A DNA stretch of 64,000 nucleotides from Peribacillus simplex (GTDB lineage: Bacteria; Bacillota; Bacilli; Bacillales; DSM-1321), in the NCBI RefSeq assembly GCF_900156045.1, contig NZ_FTMX01000005.1:248001-312000 (forward strand), in the 5' to 3' direction. The first letter of the stretch is position 1. Every line of letters begins with the position of its first letter. The position numbers and the translations under genes were made by a program. This document shows, piece after piece, positions 1 to 10,451 of this stretch. Under the pieces are notes generated by a model. It did not search any database, was not told the DNA's origin, and saw only the letters and a list, made by a program, of their open reading frames with translations.

Positions 1-618
1 GGCATTTCGTTTTTTTCCTCTTCCGCCTTCACTGGGTATACTTGATCCGTATGATTTTCTGGTGGTCGGCCGTTCTATGTCTGCTGTTTCATTCGCTTTA
101 TGCAATTGCTGATTCTCTGGTAGTTGGGTTGTTCTTTCTAAATCGCTTGTATCTTCTCCCATTCCTTTCAGGAAAGTCATCAGAAAAGTCATGGCTTGTT
201 TTACTTCTTGGTCATTCAAGGAACGCAGCAACGTTAGATAGCTTGGCTTTTCAGGCGTTTTATCAGCTTCGGCCACACGGGCAATCCCTGAATTGACTTT
301 GAGGATAAGCGGTTCAAGCTGCTGAACATTAAGTGTTCCTAAAGTGCCGAGTATGAGAAGGAGATTTTTTAGCGTATTTGCCGTTTCAGGGGTGTCTGCT
401 GTCTTGACCAAAATGTTCAGCACTTTGTCCCCTTCCTTCAATAAACTGTTAACCATTGATAATATCCCACGATCCTGCATGCCTTTCATAACTTCAAACG
501 TTTCTTTAATCACTTCTTTATTTTCCAAAAGGGTACGTTCTATATCCTCGAGTTCAATTCTTTTTCTTTCTTCATCGCTTAAGTTGATTCGATTGATCAA
601 TTTTGTCGCTTTAGCCAC
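1..618 (-). CDS. DUF1641 family protein, 3' end outside window
   Basis: Partner protein of the cytosolic formate dehydrogenase, comparable to YjgD/YrhD next to YjgC/YrhE in Bacillus subtilis; the family's molecular role is not settled. The frame is open from a GTG start at 618 to the window edge (206 codons). A GGAGGAGAGG ribosome site lies directly upstream. The start overlaps the end of the formate dehydrogenase gene by 8 bases, which points to translational coupling. The protein begins [17 protein letters not shown], has a helical, Leu-rich middle ([14 protein letters not shown]), then the DUF1641-like stretch around [11 protein letters not shown] and a polar tail. The stop codon is not in the window, so full length is unknown. 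Confidence 0.8.
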   Translation of the reverse strand, partial: MAKATKLINRINLSDEERKRIELEDIERTLLENKEVIKETFEVMKGMQDRGILSMVNSLLKEGDKVLNILVKTADTPETANTLKNLLLILGTLGTLNVQQLEPLILKVNSGIARVAEADKTPEKPSYLTLLRSLNDQEVKQAMTFLMTFLKGMGEDTSDLERTTQLPENQQLHKANETADIERPTTRKSYGSSIPSEGGRGKKRNA

Positions 619-3574
619 GGTTCCTCTCCTCCTTTTTGATTTTCAAGAGGTCACCAGGGAATATATAATCTTCACGGGCCCATTTTTTTTGTACTTGAAC
701 ACCTATCTGTGGTTGTGGATTACCATTACGATGGTTGATGCTCGGCAATGGATTATCTCCTTTGACCCTGAGCACTTCCATTTTTGCCTGAACTTCCTTA
801 TAGGCAGGGGTATCAGTATCTTTATCAGAATGACTGCTTGTCAATTGGTTGATTGCCCCGTCACCTGAATCGTTCATTGGCAGATAAACCTCTTTACCTT
901 TTACACGATCTGTAACCAGGCATTGCACTTTTGCATTTCCATATGGTGAAGTAAGCCGAACAAGCGTGCCATCCTCAAGCCCTCTATCTTTTGCCAATTC
1001 CCGGGATACCTCAAGGAAAACTTTTGGAGTTTTGGAAGTGATGCCTTTTGATTTATAAGTCATGTTTCCTTCGTGGAAATGCTCCAACAGTCGGCCATTA
1101 TTCACATGGATATCAAACTCATCCCCAAAGTCAATCGGTTTGGTCCATTCGACTGGAAATAACCTTGCTTTTCCATCAGGGAAAGGAAAAGCTTCCATGA
1201 ATAAAAGCGGCGTATCTTTACCATCTGGTGCCACTGGCCATTGAAGACTTTTATAACCTTCCAAGCGTTCATAACTTACTCCAGCATATAATGGTGATAG
1301 TTTAGCTGCTTCGTCCATGATTTCACTTGGGTGCTCATAATTCCAACCTGCTCCTAACGAATTAGCTACATTCATAATGATTTGCCAATCAGGTTTAGAG
1401 TCACCCAATGGTTCAAAGACTTGATAAAGACGTTGAATACGGCGTTCGGTATTCGTGAAAGTACCTTCTTTTTCAAAGCTTGGGCTTGCAGGGAGGACGA
1501 CATCCGCGAATTCTGCCGTTCTAGATAAGAAGATATCTTGTACCACAAAGAACTCCAGTTTTTCAAATGCTTCATGAACATGATTAATATTGGAATCGAC
1601 CAGCCCCATATCTTCACCTTTTAAGTACATTGCTTTGATTGTACCTGCATGAATCCCTTCGACCATTTCATGATTATTAAGGCCAGGGTTTTCAGGTATT
1701 TTGGCACCCCAGATGTTTTCATATTTTGTGCGTACGTTTTTGTCCGTTACTTTTTCGTAGCCTGGCAAGCGATCCGGCATACTGCCAAAGTCGCTGGCTC
1801 CTTGGACATTGTTATGTCCGCGTAAAGGATAAGTACCTGTTCCATGTTTACCGTAGTTGCCTGTTATGAGCAATAAATTGGAAATTGCAGTACTCGTATC
1901 GCTTCCTCCGCCATGCTGGGTAATGCCCATGGCCCAAAGAGTTGCGACGCTCCCCGCTTCATGAATGGCCTCTGCAAGCGTAATTAAATCTTCTTTAGCT
2001 ATCCCTGTTACTTTTTCTGCATATTCCATTGTGTAAGGTTCTAAAGTCTTGATGTATTCCTCCATCCCATTTACACGTTTTTTGATGAAGCCTTTATCTG
2101 TCCAACCTTTGTCGACGATATATTTAGTCACGGCCGACAGCCATATGATATCCGTTCCCGGAGCAGGTTGGATGAAGAGGTCGGAACGTTCAGCCATTTC
2201 ATGCTTTCTGATGTCGGCCACAATCAGCTTCTGTTTCCCCAGTTTTTGGGAACGTTTGATCCTGGTAGCCAAAACCGGGTGGGATTCGGATGTATTCGAG
2301 CCTATGATCAATACAAGTTCGGACTTTTCGATATCCTTTATGCCCCCTGTATCCCCGCCATATCCAACCGTTCTGAATAGTCCCAAAGTCGCCGGTGTCT
2401 GACAATACCGGGAACAGTTATCCACATTATTGGTGCCAATGATTCCCCTTGCCAGCTTTTGCATTAAATAGGACTCTTCATTGGTGCATTTGGAAGACGT
2501 TATGAAAGCCATCGAATCCGGTCCGTGATACTCTTTGATTTCGGTGAATTTACGGGAAATCAATTCAAGGGCTTCATCCCATTCAGCTTCCCTGAACGCA
2601 TCTCCTTCTCTAATTAAAGGTTTTGTGAGTCTTTCTTCACTATTCACGAAATCCCATCCGAATTTCCCTTTTACACAAGTCGAAATTCCATTTGCAGGTG
2701 CCTCCACTTGCGGTTCGATTTTTAGGATTTTACGATCTTTGGTCCAAACGTCAAAGCTGCATCCTACCCCACAGTATGTACAAACCGTTTTCGTCTTCTT
2801 GATCCTTGCATCCCTCATGGCTGATTCCATATCTGAAATCGCTAAAATCGAACCATATCCCGTTTCAACATTTTTCGTGATTTCTATCATGGGTCGAAGA
2901 GTTTGTTTAGCAATGCCTGTTAAAAATCCAGCTTCCCCTTCCATTCCTTTTTCCATCATTGCATTACACGGACAAACTGTGGAACAGTGTCCACATGACA
3001 CACATGATGATTCGTTGATTGGAACATTATTATCCCAAATGACACGTGGGCGTTTAGCTTCCCAATCAATTGTCAATGTTTCAGTGACCTGTACATCTTG
3101 ACAAGCTTCAACACAACGGCCGCAAAGGATGCATTGATCCGGATCATATCGATAAAATGGATTCGACCGATCCACTTCATATGGTTTTTGATCAAAAGGA
3201 ACACTTTGATGGTTTACCTTCATTTCCTTAACAGTATTGTGTATTTCACAAGTGCCGTTATTATAATCGCATACCGTACAATAAAGCTCATGGTTATACA
3301 ATATTTTGTCCATCGCTATGACCTGTACTTCTTTTACATCTGGTGCAACTGTATCGATTACATCCCCATCCTTGACTTTGGTGGAACAAGACCTTACAAG
3401 TTCTCCATTAACGCTCACTAAACATGTATCACATGTTTCGATAGGACCTAGGCTAGGATGGTAACAAACATTCGGAACTTCAATCGAGCTATCCGTCAGC
3501 ATTTGTAAAATTGTTTGATTACCTTCCAGGCTGGCCTCGGCACCATTGATTTTTATCTGTACTTTCTCTGGCAA
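611..3574 (-). CDS. fdhF: Formate dehydrogenase alpha subunit (YjgC/YrhE type)
   Basis: Molybdopterin oxidoreductase that oxidises formate to CO2 in the cytosol; 987 residues. In order I see an N-terminal 2Fe-2S ferredoxin domain (Cys37, 48, 51, 63), a His/Cys 4Fe-4S motif near residues 95-109, two 4Fe-4S ferredoxin motifs (Cys148-158 and Cys191-201), the 4Fe-4S motif of the catalytic domain (Cys265, 268, 272, 300), then the MGD-binding domains. The metal-ligand position is Cys391 in NCSRYCQTP, so this is the Cys and not the selenocysteine form, and Gln392 stands where many formate dehydrogenases have His. As I recall, the Bacillus YjgC group shares this. The start is TTG with a GAGGGGAG ribosome site. 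No beta or gamma subunit is nearby, and the DUF1641 gene is the only visible partner. No signal peptide, so it should be cytoplasmic. Confidence 0.95.
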   Translation of the reverse strand: MPEKVQIKINGAEASLEGNQTILQMLTDSSIEVPNVCYHPSLGPIETCDTCLVSVNGELVRSCSTKVKDGDVIDTVAPDVKEVQVIAMDKILYNHELYCTVCDYNNGTCEIHNTVKEMKVNHQSVPFDQKPYEVDRSNPFYRYDPDQCILCGRCVEACQDVQVTETLTIDWEAKRPRVIWDNNVPINESSCVSCGHCSTVCPCNAMMEKGMEGEAGFLTGIAKQTLRPMIEITKNVETGYGSILAISDMESAMRDARIKKTKTVCTYCGVGCSFDVWTKDRKILKIEPQVEAPANGISTCVKGKFGWDFVNSEERLTKPLIREGDAFREAEWDEALELISRKFTEIKEYHGPDSMAFITSSKCTNEESYLMQKLARGIIGTNNVDNCSRYCQTPATLGLFRTVGYGGDTGGIKDIEKSELVLIIGSNTSESHPVLATRIKRSQKLGKQKLIVADIRKHEMAERSDLFIQPAPGTDIIWLSAVTKYIVDKGWTDKGFIKKRVNGMEEYIKTLEPYTMEYAEKVTGIAKEDLITLAEAIHEAGSVATLWAMGITQHGGGSDTSTAISNLLLITGNYGKHGTGTYPLRGHNNVQGASDFGSMPDRLPGYEKVTDKNVRTKYENIWGAKIPENPGLNNHEMVEGIHAGTIKAMYLKGEDMGLVDSNINHVHEAFEKLEFFVVQDIFLSRTAEFADVVLPASPSFEKEGTFTNTERRIQRLYQVFEPLGDSKPDWQIIMNVANSLGAGWNYEHPSEIMDEAAKLSPLYAGVSYERLEGYKSLQWPVAPDGKDTPLLFMEAFPFPDGKARLFPVEWTKPIDFGDEFDIHVNNGRLLEHFHEGNMTYKSKGITSKTPKVFLEVSRELAKDRGLEDGTLVRLTSPYGNAKVQCLVTDRVKGKEVYLPMNDSGDGAINQLTSSHSDKDTDTPAYKEVQAKMEVLRVKGDNPLPSINHRNGNPQPQIGVQVQKKWAREDYIFPGDLLKIKKEERNRG

Positions 3575-3709
3575 AATAATCGCTCCCCTCTAAAAAAACG
3601 ATAAAATTCATCATTAAGTATTTTCTACCCCCGCACATTTTTTCTCAAACTTGCGAAAGAAAATAATGGAAGACTTCATTTGAGCAATAATTTCATATCA
3701 GAAAATGAA

Positions 3710-3753
3710 ATAAAGTCAAAGTGAGACATAGTTTTCACTCACTTCGACTTTAT
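3710..3753 (-). terminator. Terminator after pullulanase gene
   Basis: A 16-bp inverted repeat with one mismatch (ATAAAGTC AAAGTGAG against CTCACTTC GACTTTAT) just past the pullulanase stop codon. It separates that gene from the formate dehydrogenase operon. Confidence 0.7.
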
Positions 3754-3755
3754 TA

Positions 3756-5699
3756 TCATTGGTTTGAGTATGTTTTCAGTACAAACGAACTTAAAGGGGC
3801 AACGGTAATCTGACTCCCTTTAACCCTTTCTATTTCTTCCAGGCCCGCCCGCTGACCATCCACTAAAACGGACCAATCACCTTCGTGGGGAAGAGAAATG
3901 GTTATCCCGTCCCAATTTGCATTATGAATCACGGCAATTTTGTAATCCTTATGTTTTAAAGTAAATGCAACCACATTTGGCGGAGCATCAATGAATTGTA
4001 AATGCTCCTCAATTTCTTCGGGTGTGCTTAACCTAAAAACAGAATGATTTTTCCTGAGCGAAATTAGTCCTTTCATATACTCCACTTCCCGATCAAACTC
4101 CGCTCTCCTTTTCCAATCCAGCCGGTTAATCCAATCGGAAGATTGATAGCTATTTTCATCCCCATCCTTCGTGCGCATGAACTCTTGTCCAGCATGTATC
4201 ATTGGAATTCCCTGTGACAGTAAGACGACGGCCGAGGCTAATTTATGCATCTGCTTCCGTACTTGTTTCGTCGCATCTGGATTAGTGATAAGAAGCTTAT
4301 CCCATAAAGTATAATTATCATGTGCTTCAACATAATTTATCACTTGATCTGGTCTTTGATATGTTGCTATATCTTCATCATATTTCAAACCACCAGCGAT
4401 GCCCTTTTTTATAATATCTTCCATTCCCGGTTTGCCATTCACGAATCCTTTATCATGTTCATTCATTACAAACCCTTTTAAACCATCACGAATCGCATCG
4501 TTAAAGTGAGCGATTCCAGGCATTTTAAAAGCATTCTTTTGATTTGCTTTCAGCTCTTGGGCCAGTGGGGTATCCATATCCCAGCCTTCTCCCAAAACAA
4601 TGAGGGTCGGATCAATTTCTGCCAGTACCTTTTTCACCTCATTCATCGTTTCCACATCATGAATTCCCATTAAATCGAAACGAAAACCGTCAAGGTTAAA
4701 TTCCTTCGCCCAATAGGTTACGGATTCAACGATGAATTTTCGCATCATTTTACGTTCAGACGCGGTATCATTTCCTACACCAGTTCCATTAGATAAGGAG
4801 CCGTCAGCGTTATAGCGAAAAAAGTAAGTGGGAACGAGTTTATGGAAGTTTGAGTCCTCCACTGTATAAACGTGATTATATACAACATCCATGATTACTC
4901 GTAGACCGTGATCGTGTAAACCTTGAATCATTTCCTTTAACTCCCGGATCCTGACTTTTGGTTGATACGGATCAGTCGAATAAGAGCCCTCGGGAGCGTT
5001 ATAATTCTGTGGATCATATCCCCAGTTATATTGTGGTTCATTCAATTTCGTTTCATTGACTGTAGCAAAATCGAATATCGGGATAAACTGAACATGGGTA
5101 ACACCTAGATCTTTAATATGATCAAGACCCGTTTTCACTCCTTCTGGACCTTTGGTGCCGGCTTCAATTACTCCTAAGAATTTACCTTTAAGATGGATTC
5201 CGCTTTCAGGATGAATCGACAAATCCCGTGTATGCAATTCATAAATGACTATGTCCTCAGCTTTTTCGAGTGGTGGTTTATTCCGAGTCCACCTTTCAGG
5301 ATCCGTATCATTTAAATCTATCACGACTCCTTTATTACCATTAACGGTAACTGCACGAACATAGGGATCGACGGCTTCACTCCAGGTTTCTCCCACTCTC
5401 ACTTTATATGTATAAATCAAACCATCCTGATCTCCGTTCAGCTCAATGGTCCAGGTCCCCTTCTCCGAACGAAGCATCGGAATCTCCATTCCATCTGTAT
5501 CATCCCAATGTTTAAAAGTGACTAGCTTAGCTTCAGATGCAAGTGGTGCCCATAATCGGAATGCTGTTTTATCTTTTAGATAGGAATTTCCTAAATCTTT
5601 TCCTTCATAGAAATATAGTTCATCCAATTCCGCCGGGTTTACTGGATTAATATTTGCAATCGGCAGAGATTCCAACTGATTTTCCGCTTCATTATCCAT
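3756..5699 (-). CDS. pulA: Type I pullulanase
   Basis: GH13 debranching enzyme that hydrolyses alpha-1,6 bonds in pullulan and branched glucans; 647 residues, no signal peptide, so probably intracellular. A CBM48-like domain covers roughly residues 28-130 (KTAFRLWAPLASEAKLV). The (beta/alpha)8 barrel carries the pullulanase signature YNWGYDP (residues 224-230). The expected catalytic residues are the nucleophile Asp342 (GFRFDLMGIHD), the acid/base Glu371 (LGEGWD) and Asp461 (VEAHDN). It is shorter than B. subtilis AmyX because the N-terminal extension is missing. The ATG at 5699 has no good ribosome site at normal distance (a GAAGAGG sits about 20 bases upstream), so expression may be low or the start may be non-standard. 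Monocistronic with its own terminator. Confidence 0.93.
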   Translation of the reverse strand: MDNEAENQLESLPIANINPVNPAELDELYFYEGKDLGNSYLKDKTAFRLWAPLASEAKLVTFKHWDDTDGMEIPMLRSEKGTWTIELNGDQDGLIYTYKVRVGETWSEAVDPYVRAVTVNGNKGVVIDLNDTDPERWTRNKPPLEKAEDIVIYELHTRDLSIHPESGIHLKGKFLGVIEAGTKGPEGVKTGLDHIKDLGVTHVQFIPIFDFATVNETKLNEPQYNWGYDPQNYNAPEGSYSTDPYQPKVRIRELKEMIQGLHDHGLRVIMDVVYNHVYTVEDSNFHKLVPTYFFRYNADGSLSNGTGVGNDTASERKMMRKFIVESVTYWAKEFNLDGFRFDLMGIHDVETMNEVKKVLAEIDPTLIVLGEGWDMDTPLAQELKANQKNAFKMPGIAHFNDAIRDGLKGFVMNEHDKGFVNGKPGMEDIIKKGIAGGLKYDEDIATYQRPDQVINYVEAHDNYTLWDKLLITNPDATKQVRKQMHKLASAVVLLSQGIPMIHAGQEFMRTKDGDENSYQSSDWINRLDWKRRAEFDREVEYMKGLISLRKNHSVFRLSTPEEIEEHLQFIDAPPNVVAFTLKHKDYKIAVIHNANWDGITISLPHEGDWSVLVDGQRAGLEEIERVKGSQITVAPLSSFVLKTYSNQ

Positions 5700-5966
5700 T
5701 GGTTTTCGATTATTTTTATTTTCCTCTTCAAAATAAGAAAGTGAATCTTTAATAGGTCATTCCTCCATTGAAATTCCCATTTTAGAACAGGAATTATTAA
5801 TATTTATAATCATGAGCGAATCTTCCCTCATGTTATGATTCCACAGGCGTTTCCCATCAAAACATTCGATCGGCAAATTATGTCGAAAATTCAGAAATCT
5901 ATATTTAATAATCGAAAGCTATAGGTCAATTAGCTGAACCTTACCTATCATGTTATAAAAATAAAA
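5700..5966. other. Intergenic region without recognised gene
   Basis: AT-rich gap between the pullulanase start and the MITE-like element. It presumably holds the pullulanase promoter, but no convincing -35/-10 pair or open frame stands out. Confidence 0.5.
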
Positions 5967-6185
5967 GGCTGTTTTCGCATACTTTGTTGCTATTTACCAA
6001 GTAAAGCCGTGTGGTTGATTTCCCCTCCAGATGCTCGCTTTCCACGGGGCGGGCGGTGAGCCTCCTCGGCGTGAACGCCTGTGGGGTCTCACCTGTCCCG
6101 CTGCTCCCGCAGGAGTCTCGCACTTCCGCTCCAATCAACCTTAAATCGTTTCGTTTTAAAAACAACAATCTTTACGAAAAGAGCC
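5967..6185 (+). mobile_element. MITE-like 219-bp element, copy 1
   Basis: Noncoding element bounded by imperfect terminal inverted repeats: left end GGCTGTTTTCGCATA, right end (complement) GGCTCTTTTCGTAAA. It contains a GC-rich core with further inverted repeats, for example GGTTGATT near both core ends. The same element, equally long and about 97% identical by eye, lies in the opposite orientation at 21145-21363. An 8-bp AAATAAAA occurs directly on both sides of this copy and may be a target-site duplication, although the flanks are low complexity. There is no transposase inside, so movement would need one acting in trans. Open frames across it on both strands are chance frames. Confidence 0.75.
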
Positions 6186-6187
6186 AA

Positions 6188-6232
6188 ATAAAAAAATGCC
6201 TCCATAACAGTTTTACGGTCTTGGAGGCATTT
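6188..6232 (-). terminator. clpE terminator
   Basis: Stem of 10 bp (AAATGCCTCC / GGAGGCATTT) followed on the minus strand by a run of T, directly after the clpE stop codon. Confidence 0.85.
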
Positions 6233-6242
6233 CTAGTACTCT

Positions 6243-8372
6243 TTATGGTGTTTTAATAATTTTCACAGAGGTATCCTCAACAATTGCAGTGAAGTTCTTA
6301 ACTTCAGGCTGCTCAAAGATAAAGTCAGTGATGCCATCTTCGAGCTGTTCTTGAATAACACGGCGGAGCGGTCTCGCACCGAAAGCTGGGTGATACCCGA
6401 GTTCAATTAGCCTTTGTTTCGCTTCATTAGTTACATGTAAAGATAAACCATTGGCAGCAAGTGTTTCGTCTAGCTCGTGAATCATGATATCAACGATTTG
6501 CAGAAGGTCTTCCTTCTTCAATGCCGAGAATTCAATGATGCTATCGAATCGGTTCAAGAATTCCGGTTTGAAGAAACTGCCTAAAGATTGTAGGATTGAA
6601 GCCTCTTCCACAGCTGAACTTGTACCGAATCCCATTACTTTTTGTTTCTCACCTACACCAGCGTTACTCGTCATGATGATTACGGTATCTTTAAAAGTAA
6701 CAGTCCGCCCTTGACTATCGGTTAAGCGGCCATCTTCCATGATTTGCAGGAACATATGCAATACATCCGGATGTGCCTTTTCGATTTCATCCAATAAGAT
6801 GATACTGTAAGGCTTGCGGCGAACTTTTTCCGTCAATTGTCCAGCTTCCTCATGCCCTACATACCCAGGAGGAGAACCGATTAATTTAGAAACACTGTGT
6901 TTCTCCATGAATTCACTCATGTCAAGACGAATCATCGCTTCCTTGTCACCGAACAATTCCTCAGCAAGAGTTTTCGCTAATTCGGTTTTACCTACTCCTG
7001 TCGGACCAACGAAAAGGAAAGAACCAGTAGGACGATTTTTGGATTTTAACCCGGCACGACTTCTTCGAACGGCCTTGGAAACCTTTTTGACAGCCTCTTC
7101 CTGCCCGATTACTTTTTTCATCAGTTCCTCTTGGAGATGAACCATTCTTTCTTGCTCATCTTCTTGGAGCTTACCTACAGGTATACCCGTCTTTTGTTCG
7201 ATGATATTTTGAATGTCTTCAACGGTAACGGTTGGCTTAATTGCATCTTCCCCATCCTGCAAGGAATTTTCCAGTTTTTCTTCTTCATCACGAAGAAGGG
7301 CAGCTTTTTCATATGCTTCTTCTTTTAAGGCCATTTCCTTTTCTTTATAAATTTGTGACAGACGCTCTTTGATGTTTTCCACCTGTACGTCTTCGATGGT
7401 CAAATTCAATTTGGAACCAGCTTCATCCATTAAGTCTATTGCCTTATCAGGCAGGAATCGGTCTTGAATGTAGCGGTTCGAGAGTTCAACAGCCGCTTTT
7501 AGGGCTTCCTCACTATATGTTACACCATGATAAGATTCATAACTATCTTTTAAACCATGTAAGATGACCAATGCCTCAGCTGTTGTCGGCTCATTAACGT
7601 GTACAGGCTGGAAGCGTCTTTCAAGGGCACCGTCTTTTTCAATTTTCCTATATTCGGATAAAGTTGTTGCTCCGACAAGCTGAAGCTCGCCGCGTGCAAG
7701 TGCAGGCTTCAAGATATTTCCTGCATCCATTGATCCTTCGGCTGAACCCGCTCCCACAAGTTGATGAATTTCATCGATGAATAAAATGACATTTTTTCTT
7801 TCCTGCAATTCGCTGATCAATGACTTCATTCGTTCTTCGAATTGCCCTCTAATTCCAGTATTCGAAACTAGGGACGCTACATCAAGCATATATACAAGCT
7901 TATTACGTAATTTAACAGGCACTGAACCTTCAACAATCGCTAAAGCAAGTCCTTCGGCAATAGCTGTTTTACCGACACCAGGTTCACCGATTAAAACGGG
8001 ATTATTTTTATTGCGTCTATTTAGAACTTCAATGACGCGTTTGATTTCTTCATTTCTTCCGATAACCGGATCGATAAGTCCTGCTTTAGCAGCATCGGTC
8101 AAATTGCGGCCATACTCCTCAAGCAATCCTCCGTCCTCGCCATGTTCAGCCGAATCCGGTTTTGGTACATCATTATAATTAAATGGATTGAATGAATTTG
8201 GAAATCCATTATATTGGAATTTCCCTGTATCCATTCCTCCCATTGCTGCTCCAAGTTTGTTTCGCTCTTCTTTATAACAAGTGGAGCACAGTTTCACATC
8301 ATGCTCCTGACCATTCATATTTAGGTGAACTTGAATATTCGCTTGGTTTACATGGCATTTTTCACAAAGCAT
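6243..8372 (-). CDS. clpE: ATP-dependent Clp protease ATPase subunit ClpE
   Basis: HSP100 AAA+ unfoldase that partners ClpP in disposal of misfolded proteins; 709 residues. The N-terminal zinc finger that distinguishes ClpE from ClpC is present (Cys3, Cys6, Cys29, Cys32). The first AAA+ module has a Walker A at about residues 129-137 (GEPGVGKTA). A UVR-like helical linker follows ([16 protein letters not shown]), and the second AAA+ module has GPTGVGKTE and [11 protein letters not shown]. The C-terminal ClpB-D2-like domain ends near residue 700. The ATG is preceded by AGGAGGAGT. Upstream lie two CtsR heptamer pairs overlapping a sigma-A promoter, as expected for the CtsR regulon. The gene is monocistronic, and no mcsA, mcsB or ctsR is nearby. 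Confidence 0.97.
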   Translation of the reverse strand: MLCEKCHVNQANIQVHLNMNGQEHDVKLCSTCYKEERNKLGAAMGGMDTGKFQYNGFPNSFNPFNYNDVPKPDSAEHGEDGGLLEEYGRNLTDAAKAGLIDPVIGRNEEIKRVIEVLNRRNKNNPVLIGEPGVGKTAIAEGLALAIVEGSVPVKLRNKLVYMLDVASLVSNTGIRGQFEERMKSLISELQERKNVILFIDEIHQLVGAGSAEGSMDAGNILKPALARGELQLVGATTLSEYRKIEKDGALERRFQPVHVNEPTTAEALVILHGLKDSYESYHGVTYSEEALKAAVELSNRYIQDRFLPDKAIDLMDEAGSKLNLTIEDVQVENIKERLSQIYKEKEMALKEEAYEKAALLRDEEEKLENSLQDGEDAIKPTVTVEDIQNIIEQKTGIPVGKLQEDEQERMVHLQEELMKKVIGQEEAVKKVSKAVRRSRAGLKSKNRPTGSFLFVGPTGVGKTELAKTLAEELFGDKEAMIRLDMSEFMEKHSVSKLIGSPPGYVGHEEAGQLTEKVRRKPYSIILLDEIEKAHPDVLHMFLQIMEDGRLTDSQGRTVTFKDTVIIMTSNAGVGEKQKVMGFGTSSAVEEASILQSLGSFFKPEFLNRFDSIIEFSALKKEDLLQIVDIMIHELDETLAANGLSLHVTNEAKQRLIELGYHPAFGARPLRRVIQEQLEDGITDFIFEQPEVKNFTAIVEDTSVKIIKTP

Positions 8373-8412
8373 GTAGTACTCCTCCTTTTAAAAAATGAAT
8401 TTACAATAAATC

Positions 8413-8468
8413 TTTGACCTTCTTTGACTTTCTGACTTTATTATACATTGACCTTCTTTGACTTTCAA
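8413..8468 (-). promoter_or_regulatory. clpE promoter with two CtsR boxes
   Basis: On the minus strand a sigma-A promoter reads TTGAAA (8468-8463), 17-bp spacer, TATAAT (8445-8440). One CtsR repeat lies in the spacer at 8447-8463 (plus strand ATTGACCTTCTTTGACT). A second, TTTGACCTTCTTTGACT, lies just downstream at 8413-8429. Both are the known tandem GGTCAAA heptamer with a 3-bp gap. Occupancy would block RNA polymerase until heat stress inactivates CtsR. Confidence 0.9.
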
Positions 8469-8756
8469 TAAATTTGTCTAGGAATTTTTTTGCAATAAAA
8501 AAGAGATTCCTTCGATTTGGTTTGCTAAGCATATTAAACTATCCTTTTTCAGTCAAATAAAAAGATTCTATGTATGCCAAATTGGTACATTCAGATATTA
8601 TTGATTACCCACTTCAGGATAACCATAACCTAATCTATTAACAAAACATCAACTCTGCCTTTTTCAGGTCTAATCATAGTCTTGTCCATATTCCTCATCC
8701 ACTCTTATTTTCAAAAATAAGGCTATGTTAAATCCTGATGTGATTTTTACGATAAG

Positions 8757-8780
8757 AAAACCGCCTCGTTGAAGAGGCGG
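8757..8780 (-). terminator. Intrinsic terminator with downstream-gene motif (element A)
   Basis: Stem CCGCCTC / GAGGCGG followed on the minus strand by TTTTCTT. Just upstream on that strand (8795-8809) is ACTAACGGGTAC, a motif that recurs next to hairpins at 30434-30484 and 36537-36594. It would end transcription coming from the VOC gene region. Confidence 0.7.
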
Positions 8781-8794
8781 CTTATTGAGCTATC

Positions 8795-9062
8795 GTACCC
8801 GTTAGTTGAGTCCCTTTAATTTGGTTTTGCATTGATTTCCGTTAAAGTTCATGCATCACGAAGTCCCACCGAGTTAAGGCAGCTTGCTGCCGGCCGCGAT
8901 GTGGTTAGTCGGTGCGGATGTGTCCCGGCAATTACTTCCTCGTTCCTTGTTTCCGGGACCGAGGGTCGCCTAGACCCGGAGCGTGAATGCGATGTTTATA
9001 TGATGCACCCAACTTCTTCGAGATACTTTCACACCGCTTTTCTGTTTCTATTTTTACTCTAG
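8795..9062 (-). other. GC-rich structured noncoding block
   Basis: This stretch is clearly richer in G+C than its surroundings and full of short perfect stems: GCAGC/GCTGC, GTCCCGG/CCGGGAC and GGGTC/GACCC. It lies between the VOC stop codon and an intrinsic terminator on the minus strand, so it may be a structured 3' UTR or a small RNA. A 76-codon frame on the plus strand has no family resemblance and no ribosome site. I do not recognise an RNA family. Confidence 0.4.
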
Positions 9063-9100
9063 TAATGTATATTTCAGTTAAGTCTTCTTTTAAACGTCAC

Positions 9101-9553
9101 TTATTTATTACCGAGTTGTTCCGCCAAACCGATTAGAAGTCCTTCATTTCCACGAATGTAGCAGAGCCGATATGAGTTCTCGTACTGAACCACTTCGCCA
9201 ACGAGCTGAGCACCATACTTAGTGAGTCTGGATACCATTTCGTCAATGTCTTCAACGGTGAACATGATGCGTAGATAACCGAGGGCATTTACAGGAGCAG
9301 TTCGGTGATCTGATATAGTAGGTGGGGTGAGAAATCGCGAAAGTTCAAGTCGGCTGTGGCCATCTGGGGTAACCATCATAGCAATCTCTACACACTGTGA
9401 ACCCAGCCCGGTTACGCGACCAGCCCATTCACCTTCGACGGTAGCTCGCCCTTCGAGCTTCAAGCCAATCTCCTCGAAAAAAGAGATTGCGTCATCAAGG
9501 GATTCTACAACGATGCCAACATTGTCCATTCTAAGTAATTTGTTTTTTGCCAT
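9101..9553 (-). CDS. VOC (glyoxalase/bleomycin resistance) family protein
   Basis: 150-residue metalloenzyme-fold protein of the vicinal oxygen chelate superfamily. It has two beta-alpha-beta-beta-beta halves: residues 7-60 (NVGIVVESLDDAISFFEEIG) and 92-145 (LGYLRIMFTVEDIDEMVSRL). Candidate metal ligands include the early Asp/Asn position, Glu56-type and late Glu/His positions, but I cannot define them safely. Such proteins act as lyases, isomerases, dioxygenases or antibiotic-binding proteins, and the substrate cannot be read from sequence. The ATG is preceded by AAGGAGATAA. Single gene; the structured block at 8795-9062 follows it. Confidence 0.85.
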   Translation of the reverse strand: MAKNKLLRMDNVGIVVESLDDAISFFEEIGLKLEGRATVEGEWAGRVTGLGSQCVEIAMMVTPDGHSRLELSRFLTPPTISDHRTAPVNALGYLRIMFTVEDIDEMVSRLTKYGAQLVGEVVQYENSYRLCYIRGNEGLLIGLAEQLGNK

Positions 9554-9698
9554 AGTTTTATCTCCTTATGTGTACAAATTTATTACCTGATCATCTTCAT
9601 ATTTATTCTATCAAGAATTACTAATTCCTTCCAAACGATAAACATCTTGTCACAGTTCATGATAACAAAGAATACCTGCTTTAATTACATATAAAATC

Positions 9699-9736
9699 AA
9701 AAAGGTTTCGGAATGAAACCATTCCGAAACCTTTTT
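9699..9736. terminator. Strong bidirectional terminator
   Basis: Perfect stem AAAAAGGTTTCGGAAT / ATTCCGAAACCTTTTT with a short loop, flanked by A and T runs on either strand. It sits between the VOC gene and the NlpC/P60 gene. Confidence 0.85.
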
Positions 9737-9748
9737 GTCTGCAAACTG

Positions 9749-9771
9749 AAAGAGACTTCATTAAGTCTCTT
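9749..9771 (-). terminator. Small hairpin after NlpC/P60 gene
   Basis: Stem AGAGACTT / AAGTCTCT lies about 30 bases past the stop codon of the 9803-10246 gene. It probably acts with the stronger hairpin just downstream. Confidence 0.5.
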
Positions 9772-9802
9772 GGTTTTTTATATTATGGTTGATTTTCTTC
9801 TA

Positions 9803-10246
9803 TTATATACGTTTCGCACCAATATACTTTGGTTTCCAATAACTATTATTGGTTTTAGCGTATGAAACTCCTTTAGATGATGATGAGTGTATGAACTCAT
9901 TATTTCCTATGTATATGGCCACATGTGTAGGTTTTTTCGCTTTATTTGGTGCAAAAAACATTAAGTCACCTTTTTGCAGGCTTTTAACTTTCTTTCCTTT
10001 TTTATATATGTCAGCAGCGGTTCTTGGTAAATTCTTACCAGCCTTTTGATATGAATACTTCACTAAACCGGAGCAATCAAAACCTGAAGAAGACATGCCA
10101 CCCATTTTATATTTTGTACCTAATTCACTTTTAGCCACCTTAATCGCTTTTGTATGATATGAAGCAGCTTCCGCTTGGTCCCCAGCAAAGGATGCGGTAA
10201 CAAGCATGATAGCCAATGACAATCCGACGACAATTTTCTTAAACAA
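9803..10246 (-). CDS. Secreted NlpC/P60 peptidoglycan endopeptidase
   Basis: Cell-wall hydrolase predicted to cut the peptide stem of peptidoglycan, usually gamma-D-Glu to diaminopimelate; 147 residues. Residues 1-27 form a Sec signal peptide (positively charged start, hydrophobic core, AEA cleavage site). The rest is a bare NlpC/P60 domain with catalytic Cys58 (FDCSG), His108 (HVAIYIG) and third residue His120 (FIHSSS). There are no LysM or SH3 binding modules, so wall targeting is not obvious. The start is TTG preceded by GGGGG ten bases upstream. A longer relative with a peptidoglycan-binding domain lies at 29567-30250, and the two share the C-terminal ending GAKR. Confidence 0.9.
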   Translation of the reverse strand: MFKKIVVGLSLAIMLVTASFAGDQAEAASYHTKAIKVAKSELGTKYKMGGMSSSGFDCSGLVKYSYQKAGKNLPRTAADIYKKGKKVKSLQKGDLMFFAPNKAKKPTHVAIYIGNNEFIHSSSSKGVSYAKTNNSYWKPKYIGAKRI

Positions 10247-10451
10247 ATTATTTTACCCCCTGATGTGATTTGCTAAACTTAATATACTAGAAAAGGCATA
10301 TCACTTGCATCACAGGATCTTTACAAATATGTTACTTTTAGTAGATTTAGGAAGAATGACCATATAAAACATAAAAAAAAGTCGAATCGGGTGTCCCTTC
10401 TATTTAAAGTTATTTTACCTCATAGAAAAAACAGCGGTAAGAAAACCACTG

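Noticed and set aside
8832-9062. 76-codon plus-strand frame in the GC-rich block
   Set aside because: Stem-rich sequence, no ribosome site, no protein-like conservation I can recognise.
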